DNA of 64,000 bases, taken from positions 124,001 through 188,000 of the forward strand of contig CANLOV010000009.1 of the NCBI GenBank assembly GCA_947492955.1, read 5' to 3'. Position numbers and translations under genes: made by a program. This document shows, piece by piece, positions 37,766 through 44,581 of the stretch. Under the pieces are notes generated by a model that did no database searches, was not told the origin of the DNA, and saw only the letters and a program-made list of their open reading frames with translations. Origin of the DNA: an uncultured Cellulophaga sp. GTDB lineage: Bacteria; Bacteroidota; Bacteroidia; Flavobacteriales; Flavobacteriaceae. Positions within the stretch are counted from its first letter, which is position 1; every line of letters begins with the position of its first letter.

Positions 37766-37840
37766 GGGCTCTTAGCTCAGTTGGTTTAGAGCACCTGCCT
37801 TACAAGCAGGGGGTCACTGGTTCGAATCCAGTAGGGCCCA
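37766..37840 (+). tRNA. tRNA-Val (anticodon TAC)
   Basis: The 75-nt sequence folds fully: acceptor GGGCTCT with AGGGCCC (one G-T wobble), D-arm with GG in the loop, anticodon stem CCTGC/GCAGG with loop CTTACAA (anticodon TAC), T-arm with TTCGAAT, discriminator A. CCA is not encoded. It has its own promoter and terminator. Confidence 0.96.
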
Positions 37841-37853
37841 CAGTAACAAAAGA

Positions 37854-37884
37854 AAAGCTTCACAGAAATGTGGAGCTTTTTTGT
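37854..37884 (+). terminator. Terminator of tRNA-Val
   Basis: AAAGCTTCACA and TGTGGAGCTTT pair (one wobble) around a GAAA tetraloop, followed by a T-run. Confidence 0.88.
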
Positions 37885-37918
37885 TTTCTAAAACAATTAT
37901 TTTCTTTTTTTATTTAAA

Positions 37919-37949
37919 AAGTGACTTTCCTAAAATATTTGTGTCTTAA
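37919..37949 (+). promoter_or_regulatory. Bipartite promoter-like motif, copy A (ECF type)
   Basis: AAGTGACTTT (37919-37928) then, after 12 bp, GTGTCTTAA (37941-37949). The same two blocks at the same spacing precede the downstream ECF sigma gene. The GTC in the second block resembles -10 elements of ECF-dependent promoters. It lies 21 bp before a 50-residue membrane protein gene. Confidence 0.65.
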
Positions 37950-37970
37950 TAAGTATAGAAGATAAAAACA

Positions 37971-38123
37971 ATGATAGACTTATTTATAATACAATTATTC
38001 TTAGTTATTAGTATATTAATATTTTTAGTAGCTATAGGAGTTATTCTCTTAATGTCATCACCCCTTGGAGAAAATAAAAAAGCAAGAGATTTTCGTAATA
38101 AAAAATATAATGGAGGTGTGTAA
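37971..38123 (+). CDS. Small single-span membrane protein (50 aa)
   Basis: ATG to TAA gives 50 residues: a hydrophobic segment from residue 3 to 29 (MIDLFIIQLFLV onward), then a short basic tail with ENKKARDFRNKK. I do not recognise a family. The frame is supported by the promoter-like motif 21 bp upstream that is shared with the ECF sigma gene, and by the terminator at 38236-38265 that could end its transcript. If the motif is an ECF promoter, this is a stress-induced small membrane protein; that is inference. Confidence 0.55.
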   Translation: MIDLFIIQLFLVISILIFLVAIGVILLMSSPLGENKKARDFRNKKYNGGV

Positions 38124-38265
38124 CTATTTAAACACTAATCGCACATTTTTCATTAATAGCCATCTGTTATAGATGGATAGTTCTGGGGAGCATGTGGTAG
38201 TGCTTCCTAAGGATTTGGTTTTTTTGGTTTGTTTTTAAGGCCTCCTATATAGGGGGCTTTATTTT
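38124..38265 (+). ncRNA. Structured region: 3' UTR or small RNA candidate
   Basis: Two clean hairpins occur in non-coding sequence: CCATCT/AGATGG at 38160-38176, and a 7-bp stem at 38186-38192 with 38201-38207 (GGGAGCA with TGCTTCC, one wobble). A terminator hairpin follows at 38236-38259. The order suggests either a structured 3' UTR of the 50-residue protein mRNA or a processed small RNA. No known RNA family was recognised. Confidence 0.45.
38236..38265 (+). terminator. Terminator before the ECF sigma gene
   Basis: AAGGCCTCCTA and TAGGGGGCTT pair with one bulge, followed by TATTTTTTT. Confidence 0.75.
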
Positions 38266-38335
38266 TTTAGTATAATAGCTTATTCACTTTTTTTAAGCGA
38301 GAAAATAATTTAATTCTATAACTTAGAGGTGTAGT

Positions 38336-38366
38336 AAGTGACTTTTTTTAAAAAACTGTGTCCTAA
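38336..38366 (+). promoter_or_regulatory. Bipartite promoter-like motif, copy B (probable autoregulation of the ECF sigma gene)
   Basis: AAGTGACTTT (38336-38345), 12 bp, GTGTCCTAA (38358-38366). It matches copy A at 37919 in both blocks (one T/C change) and in spacing, and lies 27 bp before the sigma-factor start. ECF factors commonly drive their own genes. Confidence 0.65.
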
Positions 38367-38393
38367 ACTAAATAAGGCACTAAATAAATAAAA

Positions 38394-38966
38394 TTGGGAG
38401 AAAATACTGTTTTTGAAGATTTACCAGATCAAGAACTTATTTATAAGATAGTTAAGGAAAAAAACACTATGCTATTTGAAATACTTTACGATAGGTATGC
38501 AAAAGTAGTATATAACAAGTGTTACAGTTTTTCTAAATCTGATAAAGAAGCAGAAGATCTAACACAAGATGTTTTTTTAATGTTATTTATAAAATTGGGG
38601 AGTTATAGCGGAAAGTCTAAATTTTCTAGCTGGTTGTATTCGTTTACCTATAATTTTTGTGTTAATTATGTTAATAGGAATAAAGAACGAAAAATTAAAG
38701 ATGCTTCGGCTCCAATAGAAGATAATGAGCATAAGTTAAAAATAGAAGTAGATGATGAAAGCATATACAGCATGCGATCAGATAAATTAAAAAAAGCATT
38801 AGAATTAATAGACCCTGAAGATAAAAAAATACTTTTATTAAAATATCAGGATGATGTTCCTATAAAAGAGCTAACAGAACTCTTAGGAATAGGAGAAAGT
38901 GCAGTAAAAATGAGATTAAAAAGAGCTAAAGCTCGTATAGTAGAAACGTATAATAAACTACCCTAG
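38394..38966 (+). CDS. ECF-type RNA polymerase sigma factor (TTG start)
   Basis: Of 190 residues, region 2 is at about 25-95 (LFEILYDRYAKVVYNKCY, AEDLTQDVFLMLFIKLG, FSSWLYSFTYNFCVNYVNR) and region 4 at about 138-185 (LIDPEDKKILLLKYQDDVPIKELTELLGIGESAVKMRLKRAKARI). The start is TTG at 38394: the next upstream in-frame codons include a stop and there is no ATG before residue 26. The three following genes are close together in the same direction, suggesting a sigma-led operon. No recognisable anti-sigma factor follows, but a 60-residue protein occupies that position. Confidence 0.88.
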   Translation: MGENTVFEDLPDQELIYKIVKEKNTMLFEILYDRYAKVVYNKCYSFSKSDKEAEDLTQDVFLMLFIKLGSYSGKSKFSSWLYSFTYNFCVNYVNRNKERKIKDASAPIEDNEHKLKIEVDDESIYSMRSDKLKKALELIDPEDKKILLLKYQDDVPIKELTELLGIGESAVKMRLKRAKARIVETYNKLP

Positions 38967-38968
38967 AT

Positions 38969-39151
38969 ATGTCAGACAACAATAAAAATCCATTTAAAGA
39001 AATGGAAGATTCATTGCGGGAAGTACCACCTCATATGAAAAAGAAAGTAATGAGCGATATTGCTAATGCAAAATTAGTAATGGATATGGCAACATTGTTT
39101 ACTTATAATTACACTTCTGCAATAGAAGGAATGTTTAAAACAAAATCATAA
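38969..39151 (+). CDS. Small cytoplasmic protein next to ECF sigma factor (60 aa)
   Basis: It begins 2 bp after the sigma stop and encodes MSDNNKNPFKEMEDSLREVP onward, a charged, helical, soluble-looking protein of 60 residues without a strong membrane span (a mildly hydrophobic stretch, KLVMDMATLFTY, at about 35-46). The N-terminal part, with VPPHMKKKVMSDI, resembles the start of Bacteroidota anti-sigma-like proteins, and it sits exactly where an anti-sigma gene is expected. That role is a guess from position. Confidence 0.65.
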   Translation: MSDNNKNPFKEMEDSLREVPPHMKKKVMSDIANAKLVMDMATLFTYNYTSAIEGMFKTKS

Positions 39152-39170
39152 GACTAATTAAGAGAATAAT

Positions 39171-39995
39171 ATGGAAATAATGAATAGTTTAGAGGAAGCT
39201 CTTTCGGGATCTTTAAAGTCAATTTTTGCAGATATAGCATCGGCATTCCCTAAAATTATTGGGGTAATGGTAATTCTTTTAATAGGTTGGATTATTCATA
39301 AAATAGTTAGGGCTATTTTAAAGAAGATATTTAAGGTTGTTAAAATAGAAAAAATATCAGAAAAAATAAATGAAGCCAAGCTTTTTGGAGATAGTGATGT
39401 AAAAGTTGATCTGTCTAAAATTTTATTAGGTTTTGTAAAAGGAGTATTGCTGTTAATGTTTGTTATAATAGCAGCAGATTTTATGGGCATGACTATCATT
39501 TCTACAGAAATAGCTAATTTACTAAGGTATCTTCCTGTATTATTGAGTGCAATGGCTATTTTTATGATAGGTCTTTACGGGGCTAAGCTAGTAAAGAAAG
39601 CTTTAGAACGTCTTTTTAATTCAATGGGTATAAGCGGAGCAAAAATTGTAAGTAGTATAGCTTCTACCATTATCGTTATTTTTGTAACTATCACAGCGCT
39701 AAATCACGCTAAAATAGATACTACAATTGTAACAAGTAATTTTACACTTGTTCTTGGAGCTTTTCTTTTAGCTTTTGCTATAGGTTTTGGACTGGGTTCT
39801 AGGCAAGTGGTAGATAAGTTATTAAAAACATTTTATGCGCGTAAAAACTATACAGTAGGCGATAAAATTAAGTTTAATGATATAGAAGGTACCGTTGAAA
39901 ATATAGATGCCATATTTGTTACTTTAAAAACAAAGAAGGGAAAGTTAGTAATTCCTATAGATGAGATTATAGAGCATAGAGTTGAAGTAGAATAG
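39171..39995 (+). CDS. Mechanosensitive ion channel (MscS family)
   Basis: The 274-residue protein has four to five membrane segments (about 25-45, 85-110, 122-142, 160-180, 192-215) and a final glycine/alanine-rich helix LGAFLLAFAIGFGLGSRQVV (about 198-217), then the MscS beta domain with YTVGDKIKFNDIEGTVENIDAIFVTLKTKKG. Such channels release solutes on hypo-osmotic shock. Its place in the sigma-factor operon, before an anion transporter, suggests an envelope or osmotic stress response. An alternative start is the ATG at 39180. Confidence 0.87.
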   Translation: MEIMNSLEEALSGSLKSIFADIASAFPKIIGVMVILLIGWIIHKIVRAILKKIFKVVKIEKISEKINEAKLFGDSDVKVDLSKILLGFVKGVLLLMFVIIAADFMGMTIISTEIANLLRYLPVLLSAMAIFMIGLYGAKLVKKALERLFNSMGISGAKIVSSIASTIIVIFVTITALNHAKIDTTIVTSNFTLVLGAFLLAFAIGFGLGSRQVVDKLLKTFYARKNYTVGDKIKFNDIEGTVENIDAIFVTLKTKKGKLVIPIDEIIEHRVEVE

Positions 39996-40051
39996 CTTAG
40001 ATTTTTAAGTTATTTTAAAAAAGCATAGTTTAGAGGAAATAAAATTTTCCT

Positions 40052-41482
40052 ATGAACAATAGTAAAAAAATAGGACTGATATTAGGTCCTATTTTATTTT
40101 TTGTAATACATAGTTTGCCGTTTTTTATTGTATCAGAAAAAGGAGATGCCGTTATAGCTATTGCTGTTTGGATGATTGTTTGGTGGATTACAGAAGCAGT
40201 ATCAATTGCAGTAACATCATTACTCCCTTTAGTTTTATTTCCTTTGTTAAAAATAATGCCAATAGCAGAAGTAGGGGCTAACTATGGCAGTCCTATTATC
40301 TTTTTGTTTTTTGGAGGCTTTGTAATGGCTTTGGCATTAGAGAAAGTAAACCTTCATAAGCGTATTGCATTAACCATTATTAAATATACAGGAACAACAC
40401 CTAATAAGATTATTCTTGGCTTTATGTTGGCTACAGCTTTTTTAAGTATGTGGATAAGTAATACTGCAAGTACAGTTGTAATGTTGCCAATAGCTATATC
40501 TGTAATTAAATTGTTGGTGAATGATGCTGATGGTTTTACAAAAAACGACCAAAATTTTGCAGTAAGTGTTATGTTAGGTATTGCATTTTCTGCTAATGCA
40601 GGAGGCATTGCAACAATAATAGGAACACCTCCAAATTCTGTATTAATAGGGCTATTAGAAAATGAATATCAAATTCAAATTTCTTTTTTTAAATGGATGA
40701 CAATTGGTTTGCCTTTTTCAATTATAATGGTAACTGTATGTTATTTAGTATTAGTAAAATGGATGTTTCCTAATAAGAACATTCAGTTTAGTGCATCAGG
40801 AGCTATTATAGCAACAGAATTAAATAAGCTTGGTAAAATCTCTGGAAAAGAAAAAATGGTCTTAATTGTATTTGCTATAACTGTTTTTTTATGGGTATTT
40901 AGAGCATTAATTAATGAGTTGTTTCCTAATGTGGCTTTATCGGATACTATTATAAGTATAATAGCAGCTATTTCTCTATTTGCAATTCCATTTAATATTA
41001 CCAAAGGAGATTTTATTCTAAAGTGGAAAGACACGGAGAAATTAGCATGGGGAATTCTTATTCTTTTTGGAGGGGGCTTGTCTTTAGCAAAAGGAATGTC
41101 TTCTAGCGGAATTGTTACTATCGTTACAGAAACTATTGCCACAGCAGAAATAAGTATGCTTGTTATGGGGGCTTTACTTATTGTATTAATGTTGTTTTTA
41201 ACAGAATTAATGAGCAACGTAGCTTTAGTGGCAGTTTTAGCGCCTGTTATAGCGGGTATAGCAATAGGATTGCAAATTCCGATACTATATTTATTAATAC
41301 CAGTAACTATGGCTAGTAGTTGTGCGTTTATGTTACCAATGGCAACACCACCCAATGCAATAGTATATGCAAGTGGCTATATAAAAGTAAACCAAATGGT
41401 AAGAATAGGGTTTATTTTAAATTTAATTGCAGTATTAATATTAATACTTGTATACCAATATATAATTCCATTATTATTTTAA
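40052..41482 (+). CDS. Sodium:anion symporter, SLC13/DASS family
   Basis: This 476-residue transporter has about 12 hydrophobic segments and the DASS features: an SNTAST motif (about 132-137) after TAFLSMW, a paired SNVALVAVLAP near 389-399, and ATIIGTPPNSVLIG near 189-202. Members carry dicarboxylates, citrate, sulfate or phosphate with sodium; the substrate cannot be read. It begins 56 bp after the MscS gene and probably ends the sigma-led operon, with a weak hairpin at 41486-41512. Confidence 0.9.
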   Translation: MNNSKKIGLILGPILFFVIHSLPFFIVSEKGDAVIAIAVWMIVWWITEAVSIAVTSLLPLVLFPLLKIMPIAEVGANYGSPIIFLFFGGFVMALALEKVNLHKRIALTIIKYTGTTPNKIILGFMLATAFLSMWISNTASTVVMLPIAISVIKLLVNDADGFTKNDQNFAVSVMLGIAFSANAGGIATIIGTPPNSVLIGLLENEYQIQISFFKWMTIGLPFSIIMVTVCYLVLVKWMFPNKNIQFSASGAIIATELNKLGKISGKEKMVLIVFAITVFLWVFRALINELFPNVALSDTIISIIAAISLFAIPFNITKGDFILKWKDTEKLAWGILILFGGGLSLAKGMSSSGIVTIVTETIATAEISMLVMGALLIVLMLFLTELMSNVALVAVLAPVIAGIAIGLQIPILYLLIPVTMASSCAFMLPMATPPNAIVYASGYIKVNQMVRIGFILNLIAVLILILVYQYIIPLLF

Positions 41483-41485
41483 AAA

Positions 41486-41512
41486 CAAAACCCCTATTTA
41501 ATAGAGGTTTTG
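41486..41512 (+). terminator. Weak hairpin after the anion symporter gene
   Basis: CAAAACC-C-CTA pairs with TAG-A-GGTTTTG with one mismatch. Only a short T-rich tail follows. Confidence 0.5.
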
Positions 41513-41758
41513 ATTTGACTAATTATAATAACACAATGTAAACAATATGTGTTTACTATTAAAGACGTATAAATATTGCTGTCGTTACATTTTATACCTA
41601 TTTTTTTTGTTTTTATATCAAAGTTTATTAAATTGTAGGAAAATACGTAACATCAGATTTGTTTGTTTTTACAACAAAAAATATTTGTTACACAACAAAC
41701 TCTTTGATGCAAGGTTAAAAAATAGTTAAATTTAGGTATAAATAAAACCCCCAATCTT
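41513..41758. other. AT-rich non-coding stretch
   Basis: A 60-codon plus-strand frame (41547-41729) is present, but it is rich in Tyr, Leu, Lys and Cys in the manner of translated AT-rich DNA and has no supporting signal. I see no other feature here. Confidence 0.4.
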
Positions 41759-41953
41759 ATGTCCTACAAATATCGAAGTCTACTATATTTTTCATGTTTT
41801 ATTATTTGCGCATTAGTGTATAATAATATAGAAAACAATACTGATTCAATGGTAGCATTAGAATCAGGAGATGTTAAAGAAATGCCTGTAAATGAATCTT
41901 TATCGGCAAGTAATAATTTTGAAGATGATGAAATAAATACAGAGTTCCCCTAA
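41759..41953 (+). CDS. Small exported protein (64 aa), unknown
   Basis: A 64-residue frame begins with a basic tip and hydrophobic stretch (LLYFSCFIICALVYN, 8-22), then an acidic, Asn/Ser/Glu-rich tail (DDEINTEFP at the end). It may be a signal peptide or anchor; the Cys in LYFSC could act as a lipobox. No family recognised. Support comes from a perfect terminator starting 28 bp after its stop and from 246 bp of non-coding DNA before it, which imply an independent transcript. Confidence 0.5.
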   Translation: MSYKYRSLLYFSCFIICALVYNNIENNTDSMVALESGDVKEMPVNESLSASNNFEDDEINTEFP

Positions 41954-41980
41954 TCTTATCTTTTAAATATAGAGTAAAAT

Positions 41981-42016
41981 AACCTCTACTATTTTTAATA
42001 GTAGAGGTTATTTTTT
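41981..42016 (+). terminator. Terminator after the 64-residue gene
   Basis: AACCTCTACTA and TAGTAGAGGTT form a perfect 11-bp stem (41981-42009) and are followed by ATTTTTTT. Confidence 0.9.
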
Positions 42017-42080
42017 TACCAGTATTTTAAACCAATTCCTTTATTTCTAGTCTTAAGAATATAATCATAAAATAAAAGAC

Positions 42081-42545
42081 ATGAAAAAAATAATTTTGAT
42101 ACTCTTGGTATTAGTAAGTTTTATAGGAGTTTCGCAAGAACATAAACCAACGAGAAAACAAGTTGTAGATATGACGCCAGAACAAATGGCAACATTAAAA
42201 ACAAAAAAAATGACATTGGCATTAGACTTAACAGATAAACAATATAATGATGTTTATACGGTAAATTTAGAGCATGCAAAAATAAGAAAGGCTAAAATGG
42301 CAGAACGTAAAGCAATAAGGGATAGTGGAGAAAAAGAAGAGCCTACAGCTGAATTATTATATGCGAGAAAAAACGAAAAATTAGATAACATGATTGCTCA
42401 TAAACGAAAGATGAAAAATATATTATCTGAAGAGCAATATAAAAAATGGGAAAAGATGCATCGTAGAAAAGGAATGCATCATAAAAGAGGAAATGATAAT
42501 AAAAAAAGAAAAATGCATTATAAAGAAAAGCACTTAGATGAGTAG
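42081..42545 (+). CDS. Small periplasmic basic protein (DUF4890/Spy-like)
   Basis: The signal peptide (1-18, SFIGVSQ) precedes a helical, strongly basic 136-residue mature protein. The segment VDMTPEQMATLKTKKMTLALDLTDKQ, the later LSEEQYKKWEKM and the His/Lys/Met-rich tail (MHHKRGND) resemble periplasmic Spy/CpxP-like and DUF4890 proteins, which bind unfolded proteins or metals. In this window it stands alone with a terminator. A GTCTTAA block about 30 bp upstream recalls the second half of the ECF-type motif near 37941, but the first half is not there. Confidence 0.75.
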   Translation: MKKIILILLVLVSFIGVSQEHKPTRKQVVDMTPEQMATLKTKKMTLALDLTDKQYNDVYTVNLEHAKIRKAKMAERKAIRDSGEKEEPTAELLYARKNEKLDNMIAHKRKMKNILSEEQYKKWEKMHRRKGMHHKRGNDNKKRKMHYKEKHLDE

Positions 42546-42575
42546 AGACTTATATTAGATTTTGTTACACTATTA

Positions 42576-42612
42576 AAAATAGCCATGTCATTTTAAGATA
42601 TGGCTATTTTTT
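42576..42612 (+). terminator. Terminator after the DUF4890-like gene
   Basis: AAAATAGCCAT and ATGGCTATTTT form an 11-bp stem with a 13-nt loop, with a trailing T-run. Confidence 0.87.
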
Positions 42613-42722
42613 ATGGTGTTGCTAATGGTGCTAATAGCAGAAGATTTTTCTTGTAATTAAAATATTATAAATTACTTGTGAGCTTGTTTACTGGTAGTTT
42701 ACTATTGTAAGTGTTAATAAGC

Positions 42723-42730
42723 TATATTTG
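42723..42730 (+). promoter_or_regulatory. Candidate -7 element of the molybdate operon
   Basis: TATATTTG matches TAnnTTTG, 34 bp before the modA start; the nearest upstream TTG is only 15 bp away, so the -33 element is uncertain. A mini-frame ATG (42750) encoding five residues ends in a TGA that overlaps the modA GTG. Confidence 0.5.
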
Positions 42731-42763
42731 GTTATTAGGCGCTAACAAAATGGTAAAAGAGAA

Positions 42764-43516
42764 GTGAAAAAAATAGTATTTATAATTAGTAGTTTATTAT
42801 TAGGGTGTAGCTCAAATACAAAAGAGAATACAATTATCATTGCAACTGCCGCAAACATGCAATTTGTAATGCCTATATTAGTTAAGCATTTTACAGCTAA
42901 AACAAATATAGCGTGTGAATTAGTTATAGGGTCTTCAGGGAAATTAACAGCGCAAATAAAAGAAGGGGCACCTTATGATGTATTTGTCGCTGCTAATATA
43001 AAATACCCAACAGAAATATATAATAGCGGACAAGCACTTACAAAGCCACAAGTGTATGGTTATGGTAAATTGGTACTATGGTCAATGATAGATACTATAG
43101 CGCCACAAATAGTAAATTTAAAAGCTGATTACATACAGCATATAGCCTTAGCAAATTCTAAAACAGCTCCTTATGGAGTAGCTGCGGTAGAAGTATTAAA
43201 AGCGTATAATTTGTATGGCGAATTAGAAGATAAATTAGTTTTTGGCGAGAGCATAGCGCAAACAAATCAGTTTATAAATTCAAAATCGGTAGAAGTGGGC
43301 TTTACAGCCATGTCTGTAGTATTATCTCCAAACATTAAAGGAAAAGGGAATTGGATAGCAATAGATGCAGCATTGCATAAGCCTATAAAACAAGGAGTTG
43401 TTTTAATTAAGCAAGAATCAAAAGATAATAAGCATGCACAAAAGTTTTATAATTTTCTTTTTTCTACAGAAGCAAAGAACATCTTAAAAAAATATGGATA
43501 TTTGGTAAATGAATAA
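42764..43516 (+). CDS. modA: Molybdate-binding lipoprotein ModA
   Basis: The 250-residue periplasmic binding protein begins with GTG and has a lipoprotein signal (LLLGCSS, Cys15). ModA features are ATAANMQFVMP (27-37, start of the anion site), IGSSGKLTAQIKEGAPYDVFVAAN (about 55-78) and APYGVAAVEVL near 131-141. It captures molybdate or tungstate for the ABC permease. It overlaps the next gene by 8 bp. Confidence 0.92.
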   Translation: MKKIVFIISSLLLGCSSNTKENTIIIATAANMQFVMPILVKHFTAKTNIACELVIGSSGKLTAQIKEGAPYDVFVAANIKYPTEIYNSGQALTKPQVYGYGKLVLWSMIDTIAPQIVNLKADYIQHIALANSKTAPYGVAAVEVLKAYNLYGELEDKLVFGESIAQTNQFINSKSVEVGFTAMSVVLSPNIKGKGNWIAIDAALHKPIKQGVVLIKQESKDNKHAQKFYNFLFSTEAKNILKKYGYLVNE

Positions 43517-43910
43517 TTTAAAAGGGAAAATTATAGCGCTTAATACTAACGGAAGTTTATCTTTAGTTACTATTAAAATTAATGATGATGTAACCTTTAA
43601 AGCTATTGTAATAGATACACCAGATACAGTTGCTTATTTAAAAAAAGATAACTTAATTAAGGTTTTATTTAAAGAAACAGAAGTTGTAATAGGAACTAAT
43701 ATAGACCATAAGATTAGTTTGCAGAATAGAATTAAGGGAACAATAAAAGAGATAAAGCAAGGTGTTTTACTAAGTAAAGTAGTAATAGCAACAGATGTAG
43801 GAGATATTGTTTCTGTAGTTAGTACAACTGCCATAAAAGAACTCTCTTTAGAAGAAACTAAAGAAGTGCAAGCAATGGTTAAATTAAATGAAATTATGAT
43901 TGCAGAATAA
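43509..43910 (+). CDS. Stand-alone molbindin with two TOBE/Mop domains
   Basis: At 133 residues it contains two Mop-like repeats: about 4-65 (LKGKIIALNTNGSLSLVTIKI) and about 70-130 (NRIKGTIKEIKQGVLLSKVVI). Molbindins bind molybdate in the cytoplasm and may buffer it or act in regulation. Here it sits between modA and modB, overlapping both (8 bp and 1 bp), a tight coupling that argues for a role in the same uptake system. No ModE-type DNA-binding domain is present. Confidence 0.87.
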   Translation: MNNLKGKIIALNTNGSLSLVTIKINDDVTFKAIVIDTPDTVAYLKKDNLIKVLFKETEVVIGTNIDHKISLQNRIKGTIKEIKQGVLLSKVVIATDVGDIVSVVSTTAIKELSLEETKEVQAMVKLNEIMIAE

Positions 43911-44581
43911 TGAACTGGGAACCTATTTTATTAACTTTTAAACTTGCTAGTATAACCACTCTTATACTGGTGTGTATAACAATTCCTTTGGCGCATTGGT
44001 TGGTACATACAAAAACAAAGCTTAAGCCAGTTATAGAAACCTTAGTGAGCATGCCGTTGGTATTACCACCTACAGTATTGGGGTTTTATTTTTTAATAGC
44101 ATTTAGCCCCGGTAATTTTTTTGGAAGTTGGTTAAATGAGTGGCTTGGAATTAAATTAGTATTTTCTTTTTCTGGGCTTATAATAGCATCGGTATTGTAC
44201 AGTTTACCATTTATGATGCACCCAATACAATCTGGTTTTGCAAGTTTGCCCAAGACACTTACCGAAGCGTCTTATGTAATGGGAAAATCAAAAACTACAA
44301 CACTTTTAAAAGTATTATTGCCCAATATAAAAACTTCTTTATTAACGGGGGTAGTACTCTCTTTTGCGCATACAGTAGGGGAGTTTGGTGTGGTGTTAAT
44401 GATTGGAGGTAATATTCCCGGAAAAACAAAAGTGGCATCTATAGCTATTTATGATGAGGTAGAAGCTTTAAATTATAGTGCGGCTAATTTTTATTCAGCA
44501 GTTTTATTTGTAATAACATTTTGTATTCTATTATTGGTTTATTTAGTTAATGGAGGGTATCTTAAAAAGTATTGGAAATGA
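43910..44581 (+). CDS. modB: Molybdate ABC transporter permease ModB
   Basis: The 223-residue inner-membrane protein has five hydrophobic segments and the ABC-permease coupling loop EASYVMGKSKTTTLLKVLLPNIK (about 122-144), plus the ModB-typical SMPLVLPPTVLGFYFL (about 47-62) and GEFGVVLMIGGNIPGKT. It forms the channel with ModC. ATG overlaps the previous stop (TAATG) and its own stop overlaps the ATG of modC (ATGA). Confidence 0.94.
   Translation: MNWEPILLTFKLASITTLILVCITIPLAHWLVHTKTKLKPVIETLVSMPLVLPPTVLGFYFLIAFSPGNFFGSWLNEWLGIKLVFSFSGLIIASVLYSLPFMMHPIQSGFASLPKTLTEASYVMGKSKTTTLLKVLLPNIKTSLLTGVVLSFAHTVGEFGVVLMIGGNIPGKTKVASIAIYDEVEALNYSAANFYSAVLFVITFCILLLVYLVNGGYLKKYWK

Noticed and set aside
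40783-41355. 190-codon minus-strand frame inside the anion symporter gene
   Set aside because: It lies entirely within a well-supported coding gene and has the low-complexity Ile/Ala/Asn composition of an antisense shadow.
41547-41729. 60-codon frame after the anion symporter gene
   Set aside because: Its composition is that of translated AT-rich DNA, with no promoter, terminator or recognisable motif.
42613-42763. Possible molybdenum-cofactor riboswitch or ModE site upstream of modA
   Set aside because: I looked for a long structured leader or the ModE inverted repeat and saw only weak partial symmetry around TGTTAATA and GCTAACA.
44572-44577. TTG start of ModC two codons upstream
   Set aside because: The ATG at 44578 overlaps the modB stop as ATGA, the standard coupled arrangement.
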